This document shows positions 51,207 through 60,104 of a DNA stretch of 64,000 nucleotides, one piece after another (position 1 is the first letter of the stretch; every line of letters starts with the position of its first letter). The notes below the pieces were generated by a model that was not told the DNA's origin, did not search any database, and was given only the letters and a program-made list of their open reading frames with translations. Source of the stretch: Lysobacter sp. 5GHs7-4 (lineage in GTDB: Bacteria; Pseudomonadota; Gammaproteobacteria; Xanthomonadales; Xanthomonadaceae); contig NZ_CP089924.1 in the NCBI RefSeq assembly GCF_021284765.1, forward strand, positions 4,645,886-4,709,885, read 5' to 3'. The position numbers and the translations under genes were made by a program.

Positions 51207-51960
51207 GGACGGCCTCCTCCACGAATCCTGCGCGCTCGACGACCCGGCGCTGCAGATAATCGGCGTAGCCGCGGCGCAAGGCTTCGGCATCGTCGAAGCC
51301 CGGCTCGTCGGTCAGCCAGGTGTCCGGCAGCAAACCGACTACGCGTTCGATCAAGGCCGGCGTCAGCAGCGGCGCCAGCTGCGCATCGGCCTCGCGTAGG
51401 CGCGTGGCCAGGGGCAGCAGCACATGGTCCTGCACCTGCGCGAACACGCCGGCGCTGGCGCGCTGCGCGCTGGACCAGTCGTGATGGAAATACAGCGCGG
51501 CGCCGTGGTCGATCAGGTGCAGGCGGCGGTGCCAGACCAGCAGGTTGGTGTTGCGCGCGGTGCGGTCGACATTGCTCAGGTAGGCGTCGAACCAGACCAC
51601 GCGCGAGGCCAGGTCCGGATCGGGCTGGTCGACCAGCGGGTCGTAGTTGACCGCGCCGGGCAGGTAATCCAAGGCCAGGTTGAGGCCGGCGCTTTCGCGG
51701 ATCAGGTGCTGGATCTCGGGATCGGGCTCGGTGCGCGCCAGCTCGGGGTCGAGCTCGGCCAGTACGATCTCCGGCATCGGCAGGCCCAGGGCGCGCGCGA
51801 GTTCGCCGCCGATCAACTCGGCGATCAGGGCCTTGCGGCCCTGACCGGCGCCGCGGAACTTCAGCACGTACAGGCCGTCGTCGTCGCCTTCGACCACGGC
51901 CGGCAGCGAACCGCCTTCGCGCAGCGGCGTGACATAACGGGTGGCGGCGATGGTTCTCAA
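51184..51960 (-). CDS. HipA-like kinase family protein
   Basis: About 258 aa, shorter than toxin HipA (440 aa). Kinase-like landmarks are the nucleotide-binding segment YVLKFRGAGQGRKALIAELI, the catalytic-loop-like WFDAYLSNVDRTARNTNLL (Asp and Asn), and LIDHGAALYF in the place of DFG. The HipB antitoxin partner is missing; instead the gene overlaps a DUF3037 gene. This HipA-like/DUF3037 pair is a known association of unknown role. The start is uncertain: TTG at 51960 or a GTG at 52008. Confidence 0.78.
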   Translation of the reverse strand: MRTIAATRYVTPLREGGSLPAVVEGDDDGLYVLKFRGAGQGRKALIAELIGGELARALGLPMPEIVLAELDPELARTEPDPEIQHLIRESAGLNLALDYLPGAVNYDPLVDQPDPDLASRVVWFDAYLSNVDRTARNTNLLVWHRRLHLIDHGAALYFHHDWSSAQRASAGVFAQVQDHVLLPLATRLREADAQLAPLLTPALIERVVGLLPDTWLTDEPGFDDAEALRRGYADYLQRRVVERAGFVEEAVRAQSRYL

Positions 51961-52062
51961 GGAGGCGGCGCTACGTTCCGCCGCGCGTGGGCGGCATGGG
52001 CCGCCCACATTAGGTGGCGCGCGCGCAAATGCAAAGCGCCGGCCGTGCCGCGGGGTTCGCGC

Positions 52063-52752
52063 TCAGGCCGCCTCGCGCAGCCCGCGCGCCGCCGCCAGGT
52101 CCGCGACCAGGGCATCCACGCGCGTCTCCGCCTGCGCGATCGACTCGGCCAGGCGCGCATCGGCGAACTCGTCGTATTCGATCGCCACGCCGTGCGCGTC
52201 GACGATGCCCAGATAGCCGAACGCGGTGCGCACGCTGGCTTCGCCGTGGTTGAGGTGGCCCAGGCGCGGCCCGTCGTAGCCGTAGTCGCCGCGCGATCCC
52301 AGCAGCACCAGGGTCTTGCCCGCGTCCGCCAGCAGCGGCCAGTAGGGCTCGGCGCCGCGGCTGCGGTCGAAGCCGAAGGTGCGGCCCACGCGCACCACGT
52401 TGTCGATGTAGGCCTTGAACTGGGCGGGGACGTTGAAGTTGTACATCGGCAGCCCGACCGCGATCACGTCGGCGGCGATCAGCTCGTCGATCAGGGCGTC
52501 GCTTTCGGCCAGCGTCTCGTGCATCCACGGCTCGCGCTTGGCCGGCGGGGTGAAGGCGGCATGGATCCAGTCGCCGCCGACCGGCGCCGGCGGCGAGCGG
52601 CCGACATCGCGGTAGGCGACCGGGTCCTGCGGCCGTAGCGCCTGCCAGGCGCGCACGAAGCGCGCGCTGAGCCGGCGGGTGTGGGAGCCGTGCGCATGGG
52701 TGTCGGAACCGTGCGGACGGGCGCTGGCATCGAGGTGGAGCAATCGGGTCAT
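52063..52752 (-). CDS. azoR: FMN-dependent NADH-azoreductase
   Basis: A 229-aa flavodoxin-fold quinone/azo reductase. Seen are the N-terminal LLHLDASARPHGSDT loop for FMN phosphate, the central LPMYNFNVPAQFKAYIDNVVR, the signature of AzoR enzymes, and LGSRGDYGYDG. It reduces quinones and azo dyes with NADH. The ATG at 52752 is chosen. It is divergent from a LysR gene with 156 bp between starts, so that regulator is its likely controller. Confidence 0.92.
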   Translation of the reverse strand: MTRLLHLDASARPHGSDTHAHGSHTRRLSARFVRAWQALRPQDPVAYRDVGRSPPAPVGGDWIHAAFTPPAKREPWMHETLAESDALIDELIAADVIAVGLPMYNFNVPAQFKAYIDNVVRVGRTFGFDRSRGAEPYWPLLADAGKTLVLLGSRGDYGYDGPRLGHLNHGEASVRTAFGYLGIVDAHGVAIEYDEFADARLAESIAQAETRVDALVADLAAARGLREAA

Positions 52753-52908
52753 GGCGGCGATCTCTGGATGGCGCCGGAACGCATTAGCCTGACTCACCAT
52801 TCCTGGGCGGGTCGACGCGACGTTCTCGGCAGTTGCGCCTATTTGACGGACCATATCGCGCCGCGACAAACTCCGATTCCTCAGGCATCAGATGAATTCA
52901 ACTCACCC

Positions 52909-53802
52909 GTGAATCTCCGTCGCCTGCCCCCACTGGGCGCCCTGCGCGCCTTCGAAGCCGCCGCCCGTCTGTCCAGCTTCAAGCGTGCGGCCGACGAGCT
53001 GGCGGTCACCCCGACTGCGATCAGCCACCAGATCCGCCTGCTGGAAGATCAGTTGGGCGTGCGCCTGTTCGAGCGCCGCACGCGCCAAGTGGCGCTGACC
53101 GCGCACGCGCAGCGCCTGTACCCGGTACTGCGCGAAGGTTTCGACGCGTTCGCGGCCGCGGTCGCGGCGATCGGCGCCAGCCGTGCGCGACGCGCGATCA
53201 CCCTGTCGGCGACGGTGTCGTTCACCGCCAAATGGCTGGTGCCGCGGGTGGCCGCGTTCCGCGCCGCCTACCCCGAGTTCGACCTGCGCCTGCACGCCTC
53301 CGACGATCCGGTCGATCTGCTGGCCGGGGTCGCCGATGCGGCGATCCGCTACGGCCAGGGTCCGTATCCCGGCCTGGTCTGCCTGCCTTTGATCGAGGAC
53401 CGGTTCGCGCCGGTGTGCAGCCCGCGCCTGAATTTGCGCACACCCGAGGACCTGCGCGCGCTGCCGCTGCTGCACGTGGAATGGCGTCACCCCGCGGCGC
53501 GCACGCCCAGCTGGCGCGGCTGGTGCGAACGCGCCGGCCTCGACGCAGTCGCCGTCGATGCCGGCTTGCGCTTCACCGACGACAGCCACGCCATCCAGGC
53601 CGCGATCGCCGGCCAGGGCGTGGCGCTGCTGAGCCTGTCGCTGATCGCCGACGACCTGGCCAGCGGCCTGCTGGTGCAGCCGATCGGCCCGACGCTGGAG
53701 GGCTACCGCCACAACCTGGTCTACGCCGACACCGGCCCGCCCGCCGCGGAAGTCGCGGCGCTGCGCGACTGGCTGCTGGCGCAGGTCGCCGGCGCCGGTT
53801 AA
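52909..53802 (+). CDS. LysR family regulator (GcvA-like), divergent from azoR
   Basis: A 297-aa regulator. The N-terminal winged helix-turn-helix has FEAAARLSSFKRAADELAVTP and AISHQIRLLEDQLGVRLFER. The GcvA-like substrate-binding domain includes WLVPRVAAFRAAYPEFDLRL and GVADAAIRYGQGPYPGL. The GTG start at 52909 (VNLRRLPPLGALRAFE) is chosen because an upstream ATG at 52892 runs into a stop. Its 3' end overlaps the tautomerase gene on the other strand by 4 bp. Confidence 0.9.
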   Translation: MNLRRLPPLGALRAFEAAARLSSFKRAADELAVTPTAISHQIRLLEDQLGVRLFERRTRQVALTAHAQRLYPVLREGFDAFAAAVAAIGASRARRAITLSATVSFTAKWLVPRVAAFRAAYPEFDLRLHASDDPVDLLAGVADAAIRYGQGPYPGLVCLPLIEDRFAPVCSPRLNLRTPEDLRALPLLHVEWRHPAARTPSWRGWCERAGLDAVAVDAGLRFTDDSHAIQAAIAGQGVALLSLSLIADDLASGLLVQPIGPTLEGYRHNLVYADTGPPAAEVAALRDWLLAQVAGAG

Positions 53803-54200
53803 CGCGTCGCCGCCAGCTGGTAGCGCCGCTCCTGAGTGAGTCCGCCGTAGCCGTAGGCGGCGGCACGCGCGTCGATGACGTGGATGTAGGAGGTCGGATG
53901 CAGATCGCCGATCAGCTCCGCCAAACGTTCGTGGACCTGGGCCAGATAGCGCGCCTTCTCGCCCTTGGTGTTGGTCTCGTCGGTGATGCTGATGTCCAGA
54001 TGGAAGGCATTACGCCCGTAATCGCTGAGCGGGCGGCCGTCGATGATCCATTGCGCGTGGTCCAGGTACTGCACGGTCAGCGCGATCAGCTCGCGCGGCT
54101 TGCCCAGCACCTCGACGGTGAGGTCGGCCACCGCCGCCGCCACCGAGCGCGTGAGGGCGGCGTTCGGGGCTCCGGAAATCATCAGGTTGATGTGCGGCAT
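53799..54200 (-). CDS. Tautomerase family protein (4-oxalocrotonate tautomerase-like)
   Basis: A 133-aa protein starting MPHINLMISG; after Met removal, Pro1 would be the catalytic base typical of the tautomerase superfamily. It is about twice the length of single-domain 4-OT and matches the beta-alpha-beta duplicated type (ALTVQYLDHAQWIIDGRPL in the middle). The ATG at 54200 is chosen over an upstream GTG/ATG because it gives Pro1. It is divergent from a LysR gene. Confidence 0.85.
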   Translation of the reverse strand: MPHINLMISGAPNAALTRSVAAAVADLTVEVLGKPRELIALTVQYLDHAQWIIDGRPLSDYGRNAFHLDISITDETNTKGEKARYLAQVHERLAELIGDLHPTSYIHVIDARAAAYGYGGLTQERRYQLAATR

Positions 54201-54246
54201 GAGCTTGTTCCGTGAGGGGTGTGGGCTCACACTAGCTCCGCACCTA

Positions 54247-54294
54247 CCATCGGAATAGCGGGATTATCGGATGGTGGTTATCGGAAACTCCGAT
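54247..54294. promoter_or_regulatory. LysR-type boxes between the tautomerase and LysR genes
   Basis: Three ATCGGA half-sites occur in the same direction (near 54249, 54266 and 54280). The last pairs with an inverted copy: ATCGGA-AAC-TCCGAT (54280-54294). The position between divergent genes and 13 bp before the LysR start fits autoregulation by a LysR protein. Confidence 0.5.
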
Positions 54295-54306
54295 GGAGCA
54301 GTTCGC

Positions 54307-55158
54307 ATGCGCAATCTGGACCTGGAACAACTGCGCTCTTTCGTCGCCGTGGTCGATGCGCGCAGCATCTCCGGCGGCGCCGGTGTGGTGTACCGCTCGC
54401 AGTCGGCGATCAGCGAGCAGTTGCAAAAGCTCGAGGCGGTGGCCGGGGCGCCGCTGCTGCTGCGCTCGCGCACCGGCGTGCGCACCACGCCGGCCGGCGA
54501 GCGCCTGCTGGCGCACGCGCGGCAGCTGCTGGCGATCGGCGAGCTGGCATTGCGCGACGTGCGCCAGACCGCGCCGGCCACCACCGTGCGCCTGGCGATC
54601 AGCGACTATTTCCGCCCGTCGGAGGTGTCGGCGCTGCTGCGGCACATGGCGCGCGCCAGCCCGCAGCTGCGCCTGCAGGTGACGATGGCGCAGAGCGCGG
54701 CCATCGCCGAAGGCCATGCGCGCCGCGACTACGACCTGGCGCTGGTGATGGAGCTCAAGCCCGGCCGCGCGGGCTCGCGCCCGCTGTGGCGCGAGGCCTT
54801 GTCCTGGGTGGCGGCGCCGCATTTCCACGCCCGCTCCGGCGATCCGCTGCCGCTGGTGCTGCTGCCCGACAGTTGCGCGGTGCATCGCCATGCCGTGCGC
54901 GCGCTCGGCCAGCGCGGCATCGCTTACAGCGTCGCCCACACCTGCAGCGGCGTGGCCGGCCTGCAGGCCGCGATCGCGGCGGGATTGGGCGTGGGCTGCC
55001 TCAACGCGTCGGCGGTCGCCGACGGGTTGGCGCCGGCGTCGCGTGCGCTGCGTCTGCCGCCCTTGCCTGCGGTTGCGTTCCGCTTGCTGACGCCGCCGCG
55101 CGGCGCACCCGCGGCCCTGATCGAGGCCGAAGCGGTGCTGCGCGCTCACTTCCGCTGA
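54307..55158 (+). CDS. LysR family transcriptional regulator
   Basis: A 283-aa regulator from the ATG at 54307 (MRNLDLEQLRSFVAVVDARS). Helix-turn-helix: SGGAGVVYRSQSAISEQLQK followed by LEAVAGAPLLLR. A LysR substrate-binding domain follows. An in-frame upstream ATG at 54271 would put the operator within the coding region, so it is not used. It is likely to regulate the divergent tautomerase gene. Confidence 0.88.
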   Translation: MRNLDLEQLRSFVAVVDARSISGGAGVVYRSQSAISEQLQKLEAVAGAPLLLRSRTGVRTTPAGERLLAHARQLLAIGELALRDVRQTAPATTVRLAISDYFRPSEVSALLRHMARASPQLRLQVTMAQSAAIAEGHARRDYDLALVMELKPGRAGSRPLWREALSWVAAPHFHARSGDPLPLVLLPDSCAVHRHAVRALGQRGIAYSVAHTCSGVAGLQAAIAAGLGVGCLNASAVADGLAPASRALRLPPLPAVAFRLLTPPRGAPAALIEAEAVLRAHFR

Positions 55159-55261
55159 GGCGCCGCCATCGGCGATGCCGGGGTGCGGCGATTTGCCGCA
55201 TCGGCGGCGCGGCAGACGCTGACTAGCATGTCCGGCCTCTCCGTCGCTGGAACGCCGCCGC

Positions 55262-57313
55262 ATGCCCGTCGTCACCGCCCGCCTCGCCCTGCTCTCCATC
55301 GCGATCGGCCTGGCCCTGCCGCTGCATGCGCAAGACGGCGGCGGCGACGCACAGACCTTGCCGCGGATCGAGGTGCACGGCGTCGCCCAGCGTCCGGACA
55401 CGGTCGACGATATCGAGCGCGCCAAACGCCGCCTCGACGAACGGCCCGGCGCGACCGCGCTGGTCGACGCGCAGCGCTACCGCGAAGGACGCGCCGGCAC
55501 GCTCGCCGACGCGCTGTCGTTCGCGCCGGGCGTGTTCGTGCAGCCGCGCTTCGGCGCCGACGAGGCGCGGCTGTCGATCCGCGGCTCGGGCCTGCAACGC
55601 ACTTTCCACGGCCGCGGCCTGGAGTTGCTGCAGGACGGCAGCCCGCTCAACCTGGCCGACGGCGGCTACGACTTCCAGGCCGTGGAACCGCTGTCGGCGC
55701 GCTACATCGAGGTCTACCGCGGCGCCAACGCGCTGGAGTACGGCGCCGCCACCCTCGGCGGCGCGATCAACTTCGTCTCGCCCACCGGTTACGACGCCGC
55801 GCCGCTGACGCTGCGCGCCGAAACCGGCAGCGACGGTTACCGCCGCGGCCAGGTCGCGCTGGCCGGCGTGTCCGGCCGCGCCGACGGCATGCTCAGCCTC
55901 AGCGGCGGCCGTCAGGACGGTTATCGCGACCACGCCCAGCAAGAAAACTACCGGCTGTTCGGCAACGCGGGTTGGCGCTTCAACGAGCGACTCGACGCAC
56001 GCCTCTACCTCACCCACATCGACACCCGCTCGCAGTTGCCCGGCAACCTGACCCTGGACGAGGCGCGTCGCGACCCACGCCTGGCCGCTCCCGGCAACCT
56101 CGCCCTGGACCAGCGCCGCGACTACCGCCTCGATCGCCTGGGCGCGCGCCTGGCCTGGACGCCGTCGCCGGGGCGCAGCCTGACCGTGTCGGCCTACTAC
56201 GCCGACAAGGCGCTGGACCATCCGATCTTCCAGGTGCTGCGCCAACGCTCGCAGGACTACGGCCTGGACCTGCGCTGGCGCGCCGAGGGTACGCTCGCCG
56301 GACACCGCAACCTGTTCGTCGCCGGCCTGGGCTGGGCGCGGGGCGACACCGACGACGATCGCTACTTCAATCTCGGCGGACACGCGGGCGCGCGCAGCAA
56401 CCGTTTCGATCAGCGCGCCCGCAACCGTCGGCTGTACCTGGAAAACCAGACCTGGCTGGACCCGCGCTGGGTGCTCGCGCTGGGCGCGCAGGCGATCGAT
56501 GCGCAACGCCGCTCGCGCGACCGCTACATCACCGGCGGCCGCGACGAGAGCTTCGACGCCGACTACGAAGGCATCAGCCCCAAGCTGGGCCTGCGCTATC
56601 TGATCGACGAGCGAGCACAGATCTACGCCAACCTCAGCCGCAGCCTGGAGCCGCCGAGCTTCGGCGAACTCACCGGCGGCCCGGGCGTGAGTCAGGTGGA
56701 CCGCCAACGCGCGACCTCGGCCGAACTCGGCCTGCGCCTGCAACGCGAGACGCTGTCGCTGGACGCGTCCCTGTACCGCGCACGCATCGACGGCGAGCTG
56801 CTGGCGCTCAACGATGCCGACGGCAACCCTTTGGGCACGGTCAACGCCGACCGCAGCTTGCACCAGGGCCTGGAGCTGGGCCTGGGCTGGCGCATGGCGC
56901 CGGCCTGGCGGCTGTCGGCCAACTACCTCTACAACGATTTCCGCTTCGACCACGACGCGGTCTATGGCGATAAGCGCCTGGCCGGCGTTCCGCGCCAGCA
57001 GCTGCGCGCGCAGCTGCGCTGGACGGCGCACGAGCGCGTCTATCTGGAACCGAACCTGGAATGGGTGCCGCGCGGCGGCTACATCGATCACGCCAACAGC
57101 GTGCGCGCGCCGGGCTACACCTTGCTGGGCCTGCGTCTGGGCGGACAGATCGACGAGGCCTGGCGCTGGTTTCTGGACGCCCGCAACCTGCAGGACCGGC
57201 GCTGGATCGCCAGCGCCAACGTGATCGCCGACGCGCGCGGCCTGGACGGGCGCAACTACCTGCCCGGCGACGGCCGCTCGTTCTACGTCGGCCTGGAATG
57301 GCGCCCGCAGTGA
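55262..57313 (+). CDS. TonB-dependent outer-membrane receptor (probable copper receptor)
   Basis: A 683-aa beta-barrel. The signal peptide (LALLSIAIGLALPLHA) is followed by a TonB-box-like LPRIEVHGV, a plug domain at about 60-190 (LADALSFAPGVFVQPRFG, LSIRGSGL, RGANALEYGAATLGGAINFV), and a C-terminal barrel ending FYVGLEWRPQ. The PCu(A)C chaperone gene two positions downstream suggests copper as the substrate, in the manner of OprC/NosA-type receptors. That is inference from context. It is followed 32 bp on by a 44-codon gene. Confidence 0.88.
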   Translation: MPVVTARLALLSIAIGLALPLHAQDGGGDAQTLPRIEVHGVAQRPDTVDDIERAKRRLDERPGATALVDAQRYREGRAGTLADALSFAPGVFVQPRFGADEARLSIRGSGLQRTFHGRGLELLQDGSPLNLADGGYDFQAVEPLSARYIEVYRGANALEYGAATLGGAINFVSPTGYDAAPLTLRAETGSDGYRRGQVALAGVSGRADGMLSLSGGRQDGYRDHAQQENYRLFGNAGWRFNERLDARLYLTHIDTRSQLPGNLTLDEARRDPRLAAPGNLALDQRRDYRLDRLGARLAWTPSPGRSLTVSAYYADKALDHPIFQVLRQRSQDYGLDLRWRAEGTLAGHRNLFVAGLGWARGDTDDDRYFNLGGHAGARSNRFDQRARNRRLYLENQTWLDPRWVLALGAQAIDAQRRSRDRYITGGRDESFDADYEGISPKLGLRYLIDERAQIYANLSRSLEPPSFGELTGGPGVSQVDRQRATSAELGLRLQRETLSLDASLYRARIDGELLALNDADGNPLGTVNADRSLHQGLELGLGWRMAPAWRLSANYLYNDFRFDHDAVYGDKRLAGVPRQQLRAQLRWTAHERVYLEPNLEWVPRGGYIDHANSVRAPGYTLLGLRLGGQIDEAWRWFLDARNLQDRRWIASANVIADARGLDGRNYLPGDGRSFYVGLEWRPQ

Positions 57314-57345
57314 GGCGCCGCAACCCTAGACCGAGGAACACTCGC

Positions 57346-57480
57346 ATGCACGCATTGCTCGCTTTCGTCGGCGCCTGGCTGATTCTGTGGGGCGCTTTTC
57401 TTTCGCTGCTGATCGCACGCGGCCACGACCGCGCCGCCCAGTCCATGACCCTGCTGGACCGCATCGAGGTGGCGCTGTGA
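57346..57480 (+). CDS. Small single-helix membrane protein
   Basis: A 44-aa protein with one transmembrane helix (LLAFVGAWLILWGAFLSLLI, about residues 4-23) and a short polar tail. It is preceded by a GAGGA ribosome site. Its TGA overlaps the GTG of the next gene (GTGA). Tiny proteins between copper receptor and chaperone genes may aid membrane assembly. The function is unknown. Confidence 0.7.
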   Translation: MHALLAFVGAWLILWGAFLSLLIARGHDRAAQSMTLLDRIEVAL

Positions 57481-57950
57481 GCCGCTGGCGCACGCCGCTG
57501 GCGGCGGTGCTGGCCGCCTGCCTGCTCGCCGGCTGGGCCGGCGACGAGGGCCAGGCGGTGGGCACGCTGCGCGTCGCCGACGCGTGGTCGCGCGAAACGC
57601 CGCCCGGCGCGGGCGTGGCCGGCGGTTTCCTGCGCGTGATCAACCTGGGCAAACGCGAGGACCGCCTGCTGGAGGTGCGCAGCGACGCCGCCGCCCGCGT
57701 GGAGATCCACGAGGTGCGCAGCGAAGGCGGCATGATGCGCATGCGCCAGCTGCGCGACGGCCTGGCGCTGCCGGCGGGCGCGACGGTGAAGCTGCAGCCC
57801 GGCGGTTACCACCTGATGTTCATCGCGCCCACGCGGCCGTTCAAGCAAGGTCAGACCGTGACGGCGACGCTGCGCTTCGAACACGCGGGCACCGCGACCG
57901 TGCGCTTCCAGGTGCGCGCGCTGGGCGCGACGGCGTACGAGGCCCACTGA
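57477..57950 (+). CDS. PCu(A)C-type periplasmic copper chaperone
   Basis: A 157-aa exported protein. The Cu(I)-binding motif H-x10-M then about 22 residues and H-x-M is present: His in VEIHEVRSEGGMMRMRQL and HLM in YHLMFIAPTRPF. It delivers copper to cytochrome oxidase or other periplasmic proteins. A hydrophobic N-terminus (LAAVLAACLLAG) serves for export. The GTG start at 57477 is coupled to the upstream small gene. The unit converges on regAB-like genes. Confidence 0.88.
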   Translation: MSRWRTPLAAVLAACLLAGWAGDEGQAVGTLRVADAWSRETPPGAGVAGGFLRVINLGKREDRLLEVRSDAAARVEIHEVRSEGGMMRMRQLRDGLALPAGATVKLQPGGYHLMFIAPTRPFKQGQTVTATLRFEHAGTATVRFQVRALGATAYEAH

Positions 57951-58005
57951 GGCCTCAACGCGGCGCCGCTACGCCGACCACCGGCGCGCCGGTCCGCGCC
58001 GCCCG

Positions 58006-58542
58006 CTAGGCGCGTTCGCGCACCGGCTTCTTGGCCAGGCGCCGCTGCAAGGTGCGCCGGTCCACGCCCAGCACGCGTGCCGCGGCGGACACGTTGCCGC
58101 CGCATTCGGCCAGCACGCGCTGCATGTGCTCCCAGCCCTGGCGGCGCAGCGAAGGCGGCTCGGCGGGCGCGGGCGCGACGTCCGACGGCTGCTCGTAGGC
58201 GCGCGCCAGCGCATCGATGTCGAAGGGCTTGGGCAGATAGTTCCAGGCGCCGCGGCGCATCGCATCCACTGCGGTGGCGATGCTGGCGTAGCCGGTGGCG
58301 AGCACGATGCGCGCCTGCGGACGCATCTCGCGCAGCGACTGGATCAGCAGCAGGCCGTTGTCCGCGCCGAGCTTGAGATCCAGCAGCACGCCGTCCGGCG
58401 CGAACGTCGCGGCCGCCGCCAACGCGTCGGACGCGTTGTGCGCGACGTGCGTGTCCACGCCGGCGCGCTGCAGATGGCGCACCAGGATGCGGCAGAACGC
58501 CGCGTCGTCGTCGATCACCAGCAGGCGCGCGGGCAGGCTCAT
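58006..58542 (-). CDS. regA: RegA/PrrA/ActR-type response regulator
   Basis: A 178-aa protein: receiver with Asp55 (GVLLDLKLGADNGLLLI), then a Pro-rich hinge and a Fis-like helix-turn-helix (CGGNVSAAARVLGVDRRTLQ), the typical short RegA/PrrA plan. It controls redox-responsive energy genes. The ATG at 58542 overlaps the kinase stop by four bases, confirming the pair. The gene symbol is by family similarity. Confidence 0.9.
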   Translation of the reverse strand: MSLPARLLVIDDDAAFCRILVRHLQRAGVDTHVAHNASDALAAAATFAPDGVLLDLKLGADNGLLLIQSLREMRPQARIVLATGYASIATAVDAMRRGAWNYLPKPFDIDALARAYEQPSDVAPAPAEPPSLRRQGWEHMQRVLAECGGNVSAAARVLGVDRRTLQRRLAKKPVRERA

Positions 58543-59816
58543 GCGCGCTCCGCCGCCGGGTCCAGCAAGGGCAGTTCGATCTCGGTCGTGCAACCGCCGC
58601 CTGCGCGCGCGTAACGGCGCACGCGGCCCCGGCTGCGCTCGATGCTGGCGTTGGAGATCATCAGGCCCAGACCCAGCCCCGGCCCATGGCCGTCGATCGC
58701 GACCGCGTCGGCGGCGCGTTCCGGGCCATGGCCGCGATCGGCGATGACGATGCGCAGCCAGGGACCGTCGCACTGCGTGGCCAGTTCGATGCGCGCCGGC
58801 GCGCCGGCGGCCTCGTTGGCGTCGGCGGCGTTGTTGAGCAGGTTGAGCAGGGCCTGCGGCAGGCCGGGATCCACGCGCAGCCGGCGTCCGCCGGCCTTCA
58901 GATCGCGCGCCACGTCCACGCCGGGCCGCAGCAGCAGCCAGCGTTCCAGACCGTCGCCGACGAAGGCGTCGGCGTCCTCGACCGTGGCCTCGCCCAGGGC
59001 GCCGCGCCGCGCCAGCGCGGCCAGGGCGCGCACGTGCTCGCGGCAATGCGCGAGCTGTTCGCGCATGCTCGCCAGGTCCTCGCCGCTGGGCGTGTGCGGA
59101 TGCGCGGCCCAATCGTCCAGCAGCAGGCCCATCGTGGTCAGCGGCGTGTTGAGCTCGTGCGCGGTACCGGCCGCCAGCGACCCCAGCGCGAGCAAGGACT
59201 CGTCGCGCATCGCCCGCTCGCGCGCGGCTGCCAGCCGGCGGCGCTGATCGCGCACGATCGCCATGAAGCGGCCCAGCACCACGGCCATGATCGCGGCGCT
59301 GAGCAGGAAGTTCACCCACATGCCGGTCACGTGCAGGCCGAAACCGTCGTCGCCGTGCAGGTGCGGCAGCGGTTGGTGGTGACCGAGCAGCCAGGTGTAC
59401 AGCGCCGCGGCCATCACGGTCAGGCCGATCATCGGCGCGATTTCCAGCGCGATCGCGGCCAGCGCCACGGGCACCAGGTACAGGGATACGAAGGGGTTGG
59501 CCGGGCCGCCGGACCAGTACAGCAGCGCGGTGAGCGCGAGGGTATCGGCCGCCAGCTGCAGGGCGAGCGCGCGGGCGCCGCCTTCGCCGCGCCGCCGCAG
59601 CCACAGGTGGCTGCCCACATTGAAGACCAGCAGACCCAGCGAAACGCCCAGCAGCGGCGCCACCGGCAAGTCCAGGCCCAGGCGCCGGATCACGAACGCG
59701 ATCGCCAGGCACTGCCCGGCCACGGCCAGGTAACGCAGATAGATCAGGACTTGGATCACGGCCCGTCGGTGCGCGGTAGCGGGATGCGCAGGATACGGCA
59801 CGCGGGCAGCCCGCAT
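58539..59816 (-). CDS. regB: RegB/PrrB-type redox sensor histidine kinase
   Basis: A 425-aa membrane kinase with about six transmembrane helices. The RegB quinone-site motif YWSGGPANPFVSLYLV (GGxxNPF) is present, and the H box is AAGTAHELNTPLTTMG. The ATPase has LLNLLNNAADANEAA, ADRGHGP and GPGLGLGLMIS. A redox-sensing Cys was not located with certainty. The ATG at 59816 (MRAARVPYPAHP) is chosen; a longer form is open. It overlaps regA by four bases. Confidence 0.9.
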   Translation of the reverse strand: MRAARVPYPAHPATAHRRAVIQVLIYLRYLAVAGQCLAIAFVIRRLGLDLPVAPLLGVSLGLLVFNVGSHLWLRRRGEGGARALALQLAADTLALTALLYWSGGPANPFVSLYLVPVALAAIALEIAPMIGLTVMAAALYTWLLGHHQPLPHLHGDDGFGLHVTGMWVNFLLSAAIMAVVLGRFMAIVRDQRRRLAAARERAMRDESLLALGSLAAGTAHELNTPLTTMGLLLDDWAAHPHTPSGEDLASMREQLAHCREHVRALAALARRGALGEATVEDADAFVGDGLERWLLLRPGVDVARDLKAGGRRLRVDPGLPQALLNLLNNAADANEAAGAPARIELATQCDGPWLRIVIADRGHGPERAADAVAIDGHGPGLGLGLMISNASIERSRGRVRRYARAGGGCTTEIELPLLDPAAERA

Positions 59817-60104
59817 CGTGCGTTCGCGCGGTCGCCGCAGCGGCCGGCTCGCGTCGGCGGCGGCGCGGCAACGCATCGGCAACCGCCGGCCGTGCGCCCG
59901 TTGGGCGCCGTGCACTCCGCGGTCCCGCTCACGGTTCCGCCATTGCCATGCCTGCGATCGCCGATATACGCGGCACGCGGTCGCGCCTTGGTTCCGCAGC
60001 GCGCTCGTCGCTATTTCGCCCGTGCTTCGCGGCCGTGGATGGGCGTGCGATGGGAACCGACGAGCATCCCTATCGCACGCCTCGCGAAGCCTGGCGCGAA
60101 CGGA

